From Nipponacmea schrenckii (taxonomy: Eukaryota; Mollusca; Gastropoda; Lottiidae): 64,000 nucleotides of DNA. Below, one piece after another: positions 1 through 14,560 of the stretch; positions within the stretch are counted from its first letter, which is position 1, and the number at the start of each line of letters is the position of its first letter. The DNA lies in NCBI GenBank assembly GCA_030562195.1, contig CM060200.1:13082001-13146000 (forward strand), read 5' to 3'. The notes beneath the pieces were generated by a model. It saw nothing but the letters and a program-made list of their open reading frames with translations. It was not told the DNA's origin and did not search any database. Made by a program: the position numbers and the translations under genes.

Positions 1-680
1 CTAACAAGCTCTATTGTAAGTCTAGCCTCATAAGGCGTTTTAATAGGATCATGTTACAACCTTCTACTTGAAGACAGGTGAAAAAACGAGGGATTCACTT
101 GAAGAAGGGGTGCCTTGGGCTGTCAATATATCATATTATTAACGTATATAGCAGGACAAAACTGAATTATTCGAATCAGTAAGCGTTCAGTGTGAACATA
201 CAAACTGTAGAGTTGTTAGAAAACGTCTTTATTATTAGCTTCTTGCTGAGCGATCTCTATTAGTTTACTGCCAGCTGGGTAGAAATAACATCATCACCGC
301 CTAGGGCCTTTCTTTATACAAGAAGGATACAAATAAAGGGGTGTTAAATAGTTAGTCACCGGTGTAAGAATATAAAAAAGATGTTATATTTAGAGATATA
401 ATAAAGAGGTATATAATGTAATGTAAAATAGATGGATTATGTACATCATTAAGTCTTTATAATAAGTAAAATAATATTGACATTTTATCTTGTTTACTTA
501 CTTTCTATTTTATTATTTTACTTTTCTACGTTTAGGTGATCCGGTATGTGGGATTGAGACAACTTTAAACATAATAAATGAAACAGTCCTTTTAAAGATC
601 TGTACCACTTTCGTTGAAATAATGGATTATGTGATTAATTGTTAAAGATTGCTGTTACAATAAATAACAAAACACATAGG
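1..680. other. Intergenic, no gene seen
   Basis: AT-rich DNA without an ORF that looks coding and without clear repeats. Nothing recognisable on either strand. Confidence 0.5.
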
Positions 681-998
681 CGTACGGGCGGGGGGAGCAG
701 GGACCGCGCCCCCAAAATTTTCGGCTCGATCATATTCGGGCAAAATTCTCGACATATTCGGGCACTGAAAGTTCCCGAGTCTTCTTGTTTTTTTTTTAGA
801 AAAATATCCACTAATATTGCCTGGAACCGATTCCTGCCCGAATTCCTAGATTCTATTGAGGAAAAATTCCCGAATATCGAGATATTTGTGTGGAATCCTT
901 GTGGGCTGGATATATTTACCTTACCAGAAGAATTCGGGCACCAGTAGGATTCGGGCACAAATCTCTCCCGCACCCCCAGTTTCAAAACCTTCCGTACG
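681..998. mobile_element. Putative short non-autonomous element (MITE-like)
   Basis: A 318-bp island that is clearly richer in GC than its flanks. It starts with CGTACGG and ends with the reverse complement CCGTACG; both ends also carry a run of five or six G (or C) a few bases inside. The interior repeats the word TTCGGGCA four times in direct orientation and once inverted. Overlapping small ORFs on both strands (635-1027, 639-947) have no recognisable product. I could not find a convincing target-site duplication, so the class is uncertain: it could be a MITE, a SINE-like element or simply a GC-rich relic. Only 7 bp of terminal inverted repeat are exact. Confidence 0.4.
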
Positions 999-1157
999 AA
1001 TAAATTATGGTTTAACTCACATCTCAAGTGAAAATATATTCCTTGTTCCCTTTTGTCGTATGTGTTCTCCGACTGTTATGTCTTATCGTAAGAAATGCAG
1101 TGGAGTGTTCTATATACATACATGTAGATATATTGCTTTAACCCAACGCTCATTTTG

Positions 1158-1247
1158 CAGGTCATCTGACAAAACCTGCATCCTCATTTTACCAGGTCAA
1201 CTGACAAAATTTGCATCATCAATATCATCGTCATCATCATCATCATT
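1158..1247. repeat. Short tandem duplication followed by (TCA)n
   Basis: Two copies of a roughly 35-bp unit containing CAGGTCA.CTGACAAAA run into an impure (ATC)n/(TCA)n microsatellite at about 1213-1246. Confidence 0.6.
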
Positions 1248-4200
1248 AATAATATCAACACAGATCGGAAAGGAATGGGTGAGAGAGCACAAACTATTGT
1301 CAATGTGATTTCTCTTCAGCGTACATCGTTTGACAATACATTTTAATTGATAATTTTATTTTTATCGAACAGAAACCAATTAACCATGTAATATTTTGCA
1401 CCAACTCGGTTCTTTAAGATCTGGGAAAAAATCTTGAACATAGGCAATTTAAATAGAAATGTCGTAAAATGAACTCATTTACCTTTGAATAATGAAAGTG
1501 TATATTGACAATGATTCAGATATTCTATTGTTATTTAATATGTTAATACCTGATGGCTAAATACACTAGTAAATATTGTATTAAGCCAAGAAAACGTAAC
1601 ATGTTTGTTTGAGCCCATATTTATCTATTTTTGGATCAAATTCATAAAGGATTACTCTGGGAACTTTCAAATCTTTTCAATTTTATGTAAATTATGAAAT
1701 TCTTTAAAATAATAATCAGCGTTTGAATTATCTTTCATACTTTTTAATTCCAAAAAAGAAACTTAACGGAGATTTTTTTTCGGATTTACATTTATTGAGT
1801 TTAATTCTTAACGAGTTATTGCCCTTGACTGATTGCAAATGATTTATAATCTCGTTGTGGCAGCAAATAATGTTATATTAGTAACCAGGGCATTTGTTTA
1901 TGATTACAGATGCTTTCAACATTAAAGCTAAGGTTTGAGAGTTCTCGCCCCTTTCTTAGAGCTCTCCAATAAAAAAGTATTAATAAATGAGTTTTTAAGC
2001 CGTAATAAATATTATGTCTCTGAAGATATTCGTGTAAAATATTGGTTCTCTTCTGCTGTATTAATTAAAATATTAAATAATCATTAATTTGACTGTAAAT
2101 ATATTTTTTTATTTATTTTACGAATTTTAATGAATATCATTTCCTTTGATTATCTACATGACTATATGTATAGTTAGATATGTAATTTATCAAACCGTAG
2201 TCTCCTAGGACTTCTAATACATCGCTAACAATACAAAACTAGTTCCATCTTAATATTCCTGACAGCTTGTAGACGGTTTGCCAAAAAATTGTTTATTCCA
2301 ATACTCCATCAAGACTCGTAAATTATTCAATTTCACCCAAACGTATCAAAATAACAAAAGATCTTTAGCAAATTGTCATTATTCCGACTATCTTTAACTG
2401 GTGTCAAAGGAACAAAGTTTGACTGAAAAAGGAAAATAGACTTGTGAATAAAAACCTTCCCAAGTGTATAGAAAGCAATCATTTGACGAACGACGTCTCG
2501 AATCTAAATTTCAAATACTTGTTTAGAAAGAAGTGAAAAATGTTTACAGGGCCAAAGATGTGAAATGTGCGACTGGGGTGACTGAATGGTACCCGTGTGG
2601 ATGTCGCTACATTATTCTCTCGTATTAATTAAACCATCTCTTACAGATGTTAAAGCGAATCATGTACAAATTCATGAAAATTAATGAATGCTCCCCGAGG
2701 GAGATCATTGGCATATCAACTTATTGAAAAGACGGATCAGAATTGACACCGCCTCGTGTCAATTAGACGTAAAACCAGCGAACAGATTAAGCGAACGATT
2801 AAAGCGGCGATAGATCTCTTTATGAACTCATTGAAATAAGTGAATTGAAGCAAAAAGAAGGCAATCGACTTTGAGACAAATTAACCATCAGTTATTATAC
2901 TATAGCTGTTAAATTAGACTCGATAACAAATAACTAGCCAGAATAAATGTAGATTTGTCGTTTTGATGGAAGGGAATTAATTTGTTCAATCTTGGTTATG
3001 TCGATATAACTTGCCCCGGTGTTTACTAGTGAAAGGCAAATCAATTTACCAGCTCGTCAATTTTCCAAATGAATAAATCATACATTAAAAGAAGGAATTG
3101 AATAGAAGATGATACCCCGGGGTATTCAGTATGTTCATTTAGACTACAGTACTAATTATTGACCAGATTAGTTCTTGATAAAATAGTCTCGAAATACTTT
3201 TATGTAGCAATATATTAATCAATATATCACCCACTACCAAACATTATCATAGTCGGTTTAAGATTTCATTATACCACTCTGCAATTGCGCAACTTCCCGT
3301 ATTGACACTTTAATCACATAATCAACACCAGTACTAAATACTAAAATGTTCCATTATTAGTCTAATAATCTGAAAATTTGATAAAGTATTCCATAACATC
3401 TATATTATTTTGAGGCTTTCAATAAAAAAAAAATCATTGGCGACGGAAGGGTTGTAATTAGGTTGCGTATAAACCGGAAGTACTAGTGTTCAGTCCAGGA
3501 GGTTAAGCGGATTTCGGAAAAACAACTCTTTATGGAAACTGCCGAGATTTGCGGAATGCCAGGATGAATTTAACCAAATAAACCCTTAAGGTTTTGAAAT
3601 AGCTCTTTGTCCGCTTATTTAGTTTACCATAATCAAAGCACTGTATTATATATTCAATAGCAAGAGGTTGTCACCCCTCAATGCAGAAAATAATTCAAAA
3701 TTTCTATCAAAAATTATTGTTGTCTTCAAATAACGGTTCAAATCAGTGAAGGGTTGTTCATGGATTGCCCAACAACCCCCCGCCCCAAACCCCTCCAAAA
3801 ACGAGACTGGGTCAGAATTGCCCCCTTTTTTAGTGAACCAATAGGCTTACCCCCTAGCAATATGCGTGGCTCATGATCGCCCTCCTCACCCAGTGTTTCC
3901 TAGAAAGGCCACTGTCAATACAGTCACCAGCATATCGTGACTGCAAGGTAAACTAATTATTGACTTCTCTTTCAATTACAGTTGCTCGATTATTAAAAAC
4001 AAAATTGAGTAAAATAGCAGGAGGTCTTGATAATATTTATTTATGAATAAATGTAAATGATGACACCTCCACAAAGATTTCAATAATTTTCTTTTATATT
4101 TTTACCTTAAAAAGAAAAATACTTCCTCTAGCGAAATTGAGTTAGCTTGTAGTTTTAACAACTGAAATTATTCCAAAATAGATAGTCAACAAAGAGCGTT

Positions 4201-6890
4201 TGAAACCTTGCAATATAATGCTAATGATCTACAATTAAATCTTATTGTTCTAAATTTCAGTATTTGATAACTTTATACAAGCCTGCAGAAAGTAAATGTT
4301 TGTAAAGCACTTTGTTAAACTGTCAATTTACTTGCTATTATAATAGGCATTGACGACTAAAATTAATGTTTAGTTCCATATCTAGCATTTAATATTTATA
4401 TTATTAAAAGGCATTATATTGATGTAAAACAGTTGTCTTTAGAAAAATAAATAGAGTAAGATAAAAGTGGAGTGAATAAAAGGCGTAACTATACATGATT
4501 TTCATTTTATATTTCTAATTAACAATTACATAGTGTAATGAACACTTCCTGTTATAACAATACATAGTTTATCACTCATAGTTTTAATTGATCAAGTAAA
4601 GTGATGTTCCTATGTGATGTTGTTATGTATCTTGTTGGTCAATGTATCTTGAGATTAAAGACAAAGTCATTTATTATTATTAGACCTTTCATACACCGTC
4701 GTACTGCATTACATTTTGCATGTGTATCAATTACGTTATAAACTGATAAAGCCTTGGAATTATAGAAACTACTAACTTCTGGCTGAAAAAAATATCTAAG
4801 AACAATATGATAAGTTATTAGAAACTATGATGTCATCAGGTCACAGTTTGAAGATCGACATCTTCTGGTTGCCAGTTTTTAAACTAGAAAAAAAGAACGC
4901 AAGTTTTGTATTTAAATTTCAGCTATGTGACGTGAGCTTTTCGTTGAATTTCATTATCTATCAATCAATATTAATTTCAATTCAAGTTAAAAATTGATCC
5001 GCCATGTTTTTATTGTGTAACATATCTACAAACTGTTCGATAACACTTACTAATTTCGCGGCTGAAAACACAAGGCAAAAATAAACTATCCATAGGTCAC
5101 TTGGGCAAGATTTGAACATAAATACTTTAAAACCATGTTAGCGGAACCTCCTTAGCTCTGTTGACTAGAAAGCTTAACTGGTATTCGTTTTCAAAATGTC
5201 CTTCACAAAATCCCGAGCTTCTATTTACTTTTGAAACTGTACACAACTGTAGCGCGTTTAAATTATCAACTGGCTAGAAATTAACAAATACCATTGATAT
5301 TTGTCAAGTCTCTGGTCACTAAATTGAACGAGAAGTAAAAATGTTGACACACCGAAATCATCAAACAAAACATTTGGGCAACATAAGCATAGGTCTTCCT
5401 TTTATTGGTATTGGTGAATGAATTGGGTATACACGGTTGAAGGAGCTGTGCTAACATTTATTCAAGTATATGTTTTGTAGGTAGGTTATATATAGTGAAT
5501 GTATCTATAAGGATTCAATAAAGCTAGTTCATAATAAACTAAATACCTATCTTCTACAGATGCTGAACTTTCACTTTCACCATCTCATCAATAGCGTTTT
5601 GGTCAAGGGTCACAGTCAGAAACTAAATGGGACAAAGAACAAGGATAACTAGAGGAGTGGTTTGAAATGATGTAGAGCTGAGAAGGTCCTCGCTTTGTAT
5701 AAATCACTTTTTATTCTCCGCCCCTGAAAGTGTTCCACAAATATTTACCAAGCCGTGATAACAAGACTAAGGTGAATGCATATGAAACAAAATAATGTAT
5801 TCAAGTCAACACAACATTTGAAGAATAAAATTGACAAAATAATGTCAACTGTTACATTTCATCCTTAACGACTTTTCAGCTACTTTTCAAATCTCAAGGT
5901 TTTCAATCTACAGCAAAGAAAAAAGGGGAAAGCAATCTTGAATGTTTTTATTCATAATATGCTATGTGTTTTCCAGCAGCATGGTTTAACAGTAGAACAA
6001 TTTCACCACGTTCATGAACGTCTTGCTTTCAAAGGATTTTGTCCTTGGAAGCATTTTTGGTATGGTTTTGACCGCCAAATTAAGACTTTACACTTCTATA
6101 TAAGGTAGACATGGGTCGACTGGTAGTTAAAGGCATCCCATCGAATTCGTCTCAAAATACATACTATCAACTGCGATAACCAAAAAAGGTGGCAGATCAC
6201 ACATGTTGATGGCAAAATTCAATTTTAAATATCGAGTAACACTAACGACGACTATGATTTTTCGGTCCTCGGTGTGTTCTGGTCAAGTAAACCCACGACT
6301 TATCAATATTCTACAGATGCAGTTGCTACCCAGTGGCTGCAAGATTCTACCAGCAGCCATCTTTAACCTGTGACTCTGTGATCAATGTTATGTGTCATTA
6401 TCATAGAGCTTTGTAACGTGTTGCTGAAATTATTCATATTTTCTTTCATTGCGTTTCCTCCCCAGGTGCACTGGGTGATATTTCTAAATGAAATGAAATA
6501 TGACAAATCACAGCCAAGTAATAACATCCCATTGATTTTTATAGTTCAAATAATATAGAAAAATGAATTTCATGTATTTATGGAAGGCAAGATAAACATT
6601 TAGGTTAGATATTGGGGTCATACAGGCTATAATAATACTAAAAAATTGATCGTGTGGGTTAGACTGGTGGTAAGAGTGGAAAAATATTAGTTTTTAAGGT
6701 TTTATTAACATCACTAGAAATCGGTTGGGTGTTAATCTTAATTCTAATCAGATTTATTAGTAAAATATTCATCATTTTAAAAAATCAGTTTGGTAAGATC
6801 AGTATACAAAGGCGCAAAAGTTTCTAGCCTTTATCATCCAGCCCCTCAGTGTCTTTTCCGAATATTTCTTGCACTCTTACATCCAGTTCT
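1248..6890. other. Gene-poor intergenic region
   Basis: About 5.6 kb without an ORF over 60 codons and without splice-bounded exons I can recognise. Local composition varies: a C-rich patch lies near 3768-3800 and a moderately GC-rich stretch near 2690-2830. It may carry cis-regulatory sequence, but nothing in the sequence alone proves it. Confidence 0.5.
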
Positions 6891-6896
6891 ATTCAT

Positions 6897-7115
6897 CTGC
6901 ATTTCAGGAGTCCTAGTCTAAAACCTCTGTATTTCCAGACAGACATTTGTATTTCCAGCGAGTTCACAACCTTTGTATTTCCGAAGAAATAGTCCACGAT
7001 CTTGGAATTTCCAGTCTACAGTCTCTGTATTACTAAAGAGTCTTCCAAAATCTATGTATTTCCCCGGGAGCCAGTGTAATAAAGTTTATTTCCTAGTCTA
7101 TATTTCCAGAGAGAC
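6897..7115. repeat. Diverged tandem repeat, unit about 24-36 bp
   Basis: Successive variants of a unit ending in a TGTATTTCCAG-like word, interspersed with AGTCTA/AGTCC words. The small plus-strand ORF 6973-7161 is a by-product of this repeat. Confidence 0.65.
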
Positions 7116-10100
7116 CAACAAACGCAACAAATGGTTCAAAGTACATGTGTTCTCAAATTAGCGTTGTGTAAGGTAATCATCTTAGAGAATATCAAAACGG
7201 AAGAAAATTAAGAAAGATAGAAAGGACAACTGTTAAAAGTTTGTTGTAAATTAATTGAACGTGTGGTTGTTGCGTAAAATATAGCTGGTTTATAATCTGT
7301 TGATCACTCCACCAAATTAAAATCTGTAGGACTATTTGAAATGAGTTAACAGTGATTCTTATTATCATAACCAAAATGAACGCCAAGAATCCAGCCCCCG
7401 CAATTAAACATTTCATGCAGGGTTAATTTACTGGCCTTTTACTACTTCATCATGACAACTTATTTACATTGATGTTAGCGAACATCTCTCATGATTAATG
7501 ACACCAGCCGCCTAGATCATTACTCAATGGAAATGACGAGCTGATAGTTGTTATTGTCTTATAAAAGATCTGAAATACCAAACCGCCAAAATATTTCAAC
7601 TGATACTAGCTTGAAAAATACTTATCATCAATATTTGTGTCAAAAGATTCCGTTTGAAATGGTATCTAGGCAAGATGGCGGTATCTTTTATGGGTGTCGT
7701 TTGACTAATGAGAAAAACTGACAATGAACGGCTCAAATGATTACGACTAAATTTGTTTTCGCGTGTTGCTAATGAAGCGACATAATTATACGTGTAGACT
7801 AACGACTTAGCGGGAATTTAAAGCAAATGATGATCATAAGAATGATGTATAACAATTAAAAGAGGTTGTTAAATTCCTTTATCTTTACTTTGAAGTTTTC
7901 AAAATAGAATATTTGTTTAACGCCAACGATACCCTTTAAACCACCAACTTGTATTTGCTATGACGTCATTATGTAACGTGAAAATGGCGGCAAGTTTTTT
8001 GTGATGACGGATTAGTGGTATTAAACGCACAATAAATCTTATCAGTTACTGTTATTTTATAAACAATTTTATTTACATGTTCACATCAGTTTAATGACTC
8101 TTCCGATTATCTTAATATCCAATAGATCACCCTCCTTGTATCTTTTCATTAAACAGAAATTCCACAGATAAGGATCTGGTTGTTTAAAGAAGTTAAATGT
8201 CTCTTTGCCACCACCACAGAAGCTTTGATAACAATGTTGATAGTCGTTTAATATTGACCTGAAATGGGTACCTTTTTTTAATTTTTAGAAGATAATTGCA
8301 GAATTTGAAGTTTAAAAATACATTTTTTTGACAAATGAATTTTTTTTTATGTAGGAGTTGTGCTTATGAAAATTTTGTTATGGTTCTTTTGAAATCATTA
8401 CAAATTAATAGCGATAAAATTTCGCATGAAATCACAAAGTTGAATCAAAATTCACATTACGAAGTTAACCACCAAGAGATAAACAATTTTCATTTAGACA
8501 GTTTCCCATGTCTTTTTAGTTCAATATTTTCTTTGATAGATTGTGAGAAATACAAAACATAAATGTTTATTAATGTATTAGAAAATACCTTAAATTGAGT
8601 AGAATAAATTATAATTTAGACTTCGTAAAAAATGGTCGTCATTAATATTCTTATTTTGGGTAGTTTAGATATCATAATAGTTGCACAATCATTGTAAAAT
8701 TACACTTTATTAAGCCATGTATCAAGTCAAATTACAGATATTAATACTGCACGTTGTGATGATATACTTTATTAACTAAAGGGAGATAATATTATTGATC
8801 CCTCTTATGATCAAATGATAGTAAATTTCCTGGTTTGTACATTTCTTAAAACCGTCTTTCATGATATAAAAATATTAAGGGATTTCAACAAATTATATTT
8901 TCCTATATTCGTTTAAATATTTCTTAAATAATCGAGAATAAAAAAATAGCCAAGGTATGAATTTAATACGAATGTTGCTCCTCAATTCAACAATTCCAAC
9001 TTTTAAAAAAAATCACATATGGCTCTAATAACAATATTCATAATCCGTGAAAATCCTTTACGGCTTTTGAATAATTTGTTTATACACTTGCAATGTCAAT
9101 GTATTTAATAGCGATTCATTTGAAATTCAAATATTATTTGATATTTCCTTTGCCATGATGTGCACTGTACTGTAATGACCTTTCTGTTAAAACCATTAAA
9201 ATTTTTCAATTTTTTTCTATGAATTGATATAACATTTTATCACCTTTTTAAATAGGTAAAGATCTGTCTCAGATTATAATGAAATATATAGAAATAATAA
9301 ATACAAACATTCTATAAAGATATAGACCGCACAAGTGATGATTGTTTTATTTTCTCTATTAATCACTTTTAATGACAAGATAAAATGAAAACTATTTATT
9401 GTTTTAAACACTACAAAATAAAGAGATGCAGATATTATGTGATATATTTTGATATACATACAAGTTACAGCACGGACCATTTTATTTCTACTATAAACAT
9501 CTAATATAATACAATTTTTTTATTCCGTTTCTCCAAAAATTAATTATAATTAATAGTGATGATAAACGAGAGACTTTCGTTACATTTAAAAATATTTTAT
9601 TGAAACCACATAATTTAAAGAAATTCAGTATTTATGTATTGAATAAAATGTATTCTACATGTATTATATTGTATATTTTGTTTCAGCAAATAAACGACCA
9701 TATTATATGTGTAGCATATTATTGACTTCATAATTCAAATAAACTAAGAATAGAGCAGAATTGTCCAAAAACAGATCCAACCACCTATTGCAAAGTAGGA
9801 AAATTGCATCAAAATTCCTACTATATTTCGTGTTATTTATATATTATATTAAAGAAAATAATGTAATCAATTTAGCGCGCTAAAACTTTACTTAGAAATT
9901 CATTTTTTCAAGGCAACTATTCAGATCCTTTTATTAAAACAGACATCACAAAATGAACGCCTGAGTGGTTTTCAAACCTTTACTGGGAATTCTTAGGAAT
10001 TGCACTAAACATGAAATTCCTTTTTTATCGTATAATAATAATCAATTGGAAATATCTTTTGATTTTATTATCCAATACAGTAAAGTAGGGTTGCAGTTTA

Positions 10101-11790
10101 CACTGATTTGATTTTGAAGTGTATCAAGCACCAGTTTTTAGAAAATCTAAAGTGCAATTGGTGATACAGTCTACATGCACCCAATTTCTTCATAATGCTT
10201 GATCACTTCAATAAATATTAGTTTCCTGGTTAAAAACATATATTAACATGAAAATAAACTGGAATATCTTCCAGAAAATATAAAATTACCGATTAACTGC
10301 GAGAATAAAGAAGAGCTTTACATACTAAAGAATGGAATTAATAAACAAAAACAAATACGAGTTTATTAAGAATAAACAATAGTTGATTCACAAAGCTTTA
10401 TATTATAATGAGGGTGGAGTGAATATGAACAATGTGTGAGAAAATCAACTTCAAAAGAATCTTAAAGTTTTCTGTTGCAAGTGTTCTAATAGAAGTGAAA
10501 TGTCTGAAAAGACAAACGAACACTGCCTACCATCAGGTTTGGGTGTGATATTGCTGCAATCTGGCCGAAATGTGTGTATTGTGCTTCGTTTACCCAACTC
10601 ACGACTATTTCCTCGCCTCATTTCCCTGGACAAAGAAAGAAAACAATAGGTTGTTGATTTCCTTCTGCTATGATATATTGAAGGTGATTTGTCGACTAAC
10701 TGTTCCGCTATCACTTTGATCCAATGTGCTACACACACTCGGCGAGAAATGATACTTAGCAATCATGTGGTTATTGGCCAAAAAGAAAACAAACCTCGGT
10801 TTACATAGAAGAGATAGGGTGTTGGTAGCGCCTTGGCGAAATGCTCACAGCTGAAAACCATTCGTGCTCAAAAGGCAAGACTGAGGAATAAAAGCAAACA
10901 ATACTGGTATAAACGACATAATATTTATTTTAACAATTCGTGACCTTAAACATTTACTTCATTTTAGTAAACCGATCAGCAACTTTCTGGGTGGCTTTTC
11001 ATCCAATCCGCGTCGATTTCACATGTGCTGATGCCAAAGTTGAGGTAATGTGCGCAATATGTAGCACATTGGATGAATAAATTGGCAGTATAGATAAATT
11101 AATAACGTTCCAAATACCGGCCTTTAACGTAACAACCATTTCCGCTTTCAGACACCATATTGTTCTCATGATAAAGATATGTCAATGACTGGAAGATCTT
11201 TTGAAAAGATATCAAATTTTCTTGTATGAGTGACCTCCCGTTCTGTTTGACACCTGTAGATAAACTAACAATAGGTTAAATTGATTTCTAACAAGATTAA
11301 ATAAAGCACGTGACACATGTCGATTGATGAATGATAAGTTATATTATCTAAATATTATAATAATATCTTTTAATACTGGGTAAATCATATTTTGACCTTT
11401 TTCATTGGCTCCGTAAGGGTTAACCTCAGTCCACCACAGGGGGGAATCGCAACTTTACAAGAAACATTTGCGAATATCATGGTGGTAGAAAGACAACATG
11501 TTACTGTTTAACAGAAGGCACAGGCACAGGGTTGTTTTTGTGTTTTTTTTTATTCATAATAACTTCCTAAATCCCTTTAAAATATTCAAAGTGAAATTCC
11601 CATATCTTTTCCTATTTTTGGTATTCATTATTTCTAAAATTATGTCCGTGATATTTTCGGTTTGTCGTACTTTCTAGCCGATGTTCTAGTATTATCTACG
11701 CTTACATGATATTGACTCCTTTGAATATGTGTTTTCTTTTCACAAACATTTCAAAATGTATCTGTCTTGAATAATCTCTTGAATGTCGTG
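7116..11790. other. Gene-poor intergenic region
   Basis: About 4.7 kb, very AT-rich, especially 8.2-10.4 kb. Only short ORFs occur, with no family signature. A palindromic TGACGTCA (CRE-type) word sits at 7961-7968, with nothing around it to show function. Confidence 0.5.
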
Positions 11791-11794
11791 GAAA

Positions 11795-14560
11795 GTGCCC
11801 ATCTTTTCTCTCTATGGATTATTATACAACCTTTCCCATACTTTCCCATATTACCTCCCTTGATTATTATCCTTCCTTTGTCACACTTTTCATATATTAT
11901 CTCTGTTTATTATTATTCTTCCTCTCTAATACTACTCTAATTATTACCTCCCTTAATTATTATACTTCCCGTCTCACACTTTTCATATTATCTCTGTTGA
12001 TTATTATTCTTCCTCTCTAATACTACTCTCATTATTAACCCTCTTAATTATTATCCTCCCTTTCTCACACTGTTTTCATATAATCTACGCTAATTATTAA
12101 CCCTCTTCAAACTTTTCTCTTATCCTTCCTTTCTCACACTGTTCTCATTCTATATTAATTATTAGCCCTCCTTACACTTTTCTCTCATCCTTCCTTTCTC
12201 ATACTTTCTCGTATTATTCTTTTGATATTTATTCATTCCTTCTTATACTTTTCTCATATCATTTCTTTTAATTATTATCTTTTCTTCTTTTTTCATACTT
12301 TTATCATATTATCTCTGTTGATTATGACTCTTCCTCTCGAATACTACTTTCAATATAAACTCTCTTAATTATTATCCTCCCTTTCTCACACTGTTTTCAT
12401 ATAATCTACGCTAATTGTTAACCCTCTCCACACTTTTCTCTTATCCCCCCTTCCCTTCTCATACTTTTCTCATATTTTTTTCCTTTGATTATTATCCTCT
12501 CTTTTTCATACTTTTCTTATATTATCTTTCTTGATTTCTTTCCTTCACTCCTTTCTCATACTTTTCTCATATCATCTCTCTTGATTAATATCCTCCCTTC
12601 CTTTTTCAAACTTTTCATATATTATCTCTGTTGATTATTATTCTTCCGGTCTAAAACTTTTCTCATATTAGCTCTCTTGATTATTATCCTCCCTTTCTCA
12701 CACTATTTTCATGTAATCTACACTAATTATTAACCCTCTTCACACTTTTCTCTTATTCTTCCTTCCTTTATCATACTTTTCTCATATTTTATCCCTTGAT
12801 TATTATCCTCTCTTTTTCATACTTTTCTTATATCATCTTACTTGATTTCTTTCCTTCGCTCCTTTCTCATACTTTTCTCGTAGTATCCCTTTTGATATTT
12901 ATCCCTCCTTTCTCATACTTTTCTCATATCATCTCTCTTGATTATTATCCTCCCTTCCCTTTTCCAACTTTTCATATATTATCTCTGTTGATTATTATTC
13001 GTCCAGTCTAATACTTTTCTCATATTAGCTCTCTTCATTGTTATCCTCCCTTTCTCACACTATTTTCATATAATATACACAAATTATTAACCCTATTCAC
13101 ACTTTTCTCTTATCCGCCCTTCCTTTATCATACTTTTTTTCATATTTTATCCTTCCTTTCTCACTTTTCCTATATTATCTCTTTTGATTATTATTCTTCC
13201 AGTCTAATACTTTCTAATATTATCCCCCCTTTCTCATTTTGTTCTCATATTATCTACATTAATTATTAACCCTCCCCACACTTTTATCCTAAACTTCCTT
13301 TCTCATATTTTTCTCATATTTTATCCCTTGATAATTACCCTTCCCTTCTCATACTTTTCTTACATCATGCCTCTTGATTGCTTTCCTTCACTCATTTCTC
13401 ATAGTATCCCTTTTGTTATTTATCCTTCCTTTCTTACATTATTTTTATATTACTTCTTTTGTAATATTCAGCTTAACTCATATCACCTCTCTCGATTTCT
13501 ATCCTTCCTTCCTTTCTCTTAATTTTCTCATATTATCCCTTTTGATTATTATCCTGCCTTCCTTTCTCATACTTTTCTCATATCTTCTTCATTGATTATT
13601 ATCCCTCTTTCTTTCCTCATACTTTTCTTATATTATCTATTTTGATATTTCTTCCTTTCTCAAATTATTTGCATATTTCTTTTTTGGTATATATCCTTCT
13701 TTACTATCATCTCTTAATAATTTTTTTATTCATCTATTTCGATTATTATTCTCCCTTCCTTTCTCATACTTTCTCATTATCTCTTTTGATACTAATTCTT
13801 CCTTTCTCCTATTGTTTTCATGTAACTTCTTTTGGTTAATGTCCGTCTTTTCTCATATTATTTCTCTTGATATTTATTCTTCCATTTTCATACCGTTCTA
13901 ATATTATCTCTCTTGATAATTATCTATAAATTCTCATACTTTTCTCATATTATTTCTCTCGATAATTATTCCTCCATTCTCATATTGTTCTCATATTATC
14001 TCTCTTGATAATTATCTATAAATTCTCATATTATTTCTCTTGATATTCATTCTTCCATTCTCATACTGTTCTCATATTATCTCTCTTGATAATTATTCCT
14101 CCATTCTCATACTGTTCTCATATTATCTCTCTTGATAATTATCTATAAATTCTCATACTGTTCTCATATTATTTCTCTTGATAATTATTCCTCCATTCTC
14201 ATATTGTCTCTTGATAATTATTCCTCCATTCTCATACTTTTCTCACATTATCTCTCTTGATAATTATTCCTCCATTCTCTACTGTTTTCATATTATATCT
14301 CTTGATATTTTATCTTATTTTACTCCAAGAATTTCTATCTTTTGCTCATATTATAACTCTTTAAAATCTACATTGCTTTTCTCATACTTTTCTCGTTTTA
14401 TCTTATCTTAATAATTCTACTCCTTAATAGTTCTCTGTCTTATCTCATACTATTCTCCTTTTATCTTTCTTCAATATTCTCATACTTTTTTCGTGTATGT
14501 CTGAACATTTATGTTTCTCTTACTTTTCAAAATATTCTTTTTTTATGCATTCTCGTTACT
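11795..14560. repeat. Pyrimidine-rich minisatellite array, 2.7 kb
   Basis: The plus strand is dominated by T and C in variants of a unit of about 46-50 bp built from the words CTCTTGATTATTATCC, TTTCTCATAC and TTTTCTCATATTA. Near 13.9-14.3 kb the unit is cleanest, 46 bp, with TCTCTTGATAATTATTCCTC as the recurring core. A higher-order repeat is visible: the block beginning CTCCCTTTCTCACACT recurs near 12056, 12377, 12689 and 13046, spacings 321, 312 and 357 bp. Several short plus-strand ORFs here (leucine, isoleucine, serine and tyrosine rich) are artefacts of the low-complexity strand. Confidence 0.9.

Noticed and set aside
856..1308. 150-codon plus-strand ORF
   Set aside because: Overlaps the MITE-like element and a (TCA)n microsatellite; composition explains the open frame.
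3725..3760. GGTTCAAATC resembling a tRNA B box
   Set aside because: No A box at the right distance and no cloverleaf fold found.
7961..7968. Palindromic CRE words at 7961 and 56029
   Set aside because: Two 8-bp matches in 64 kb are compatible with chance and neither lies in a clear promoter.
10451..10762. 103-codon minus-strand ORF
   Set aside because: No recognisable domain, no splice context, length within chance for a 64-kb window.
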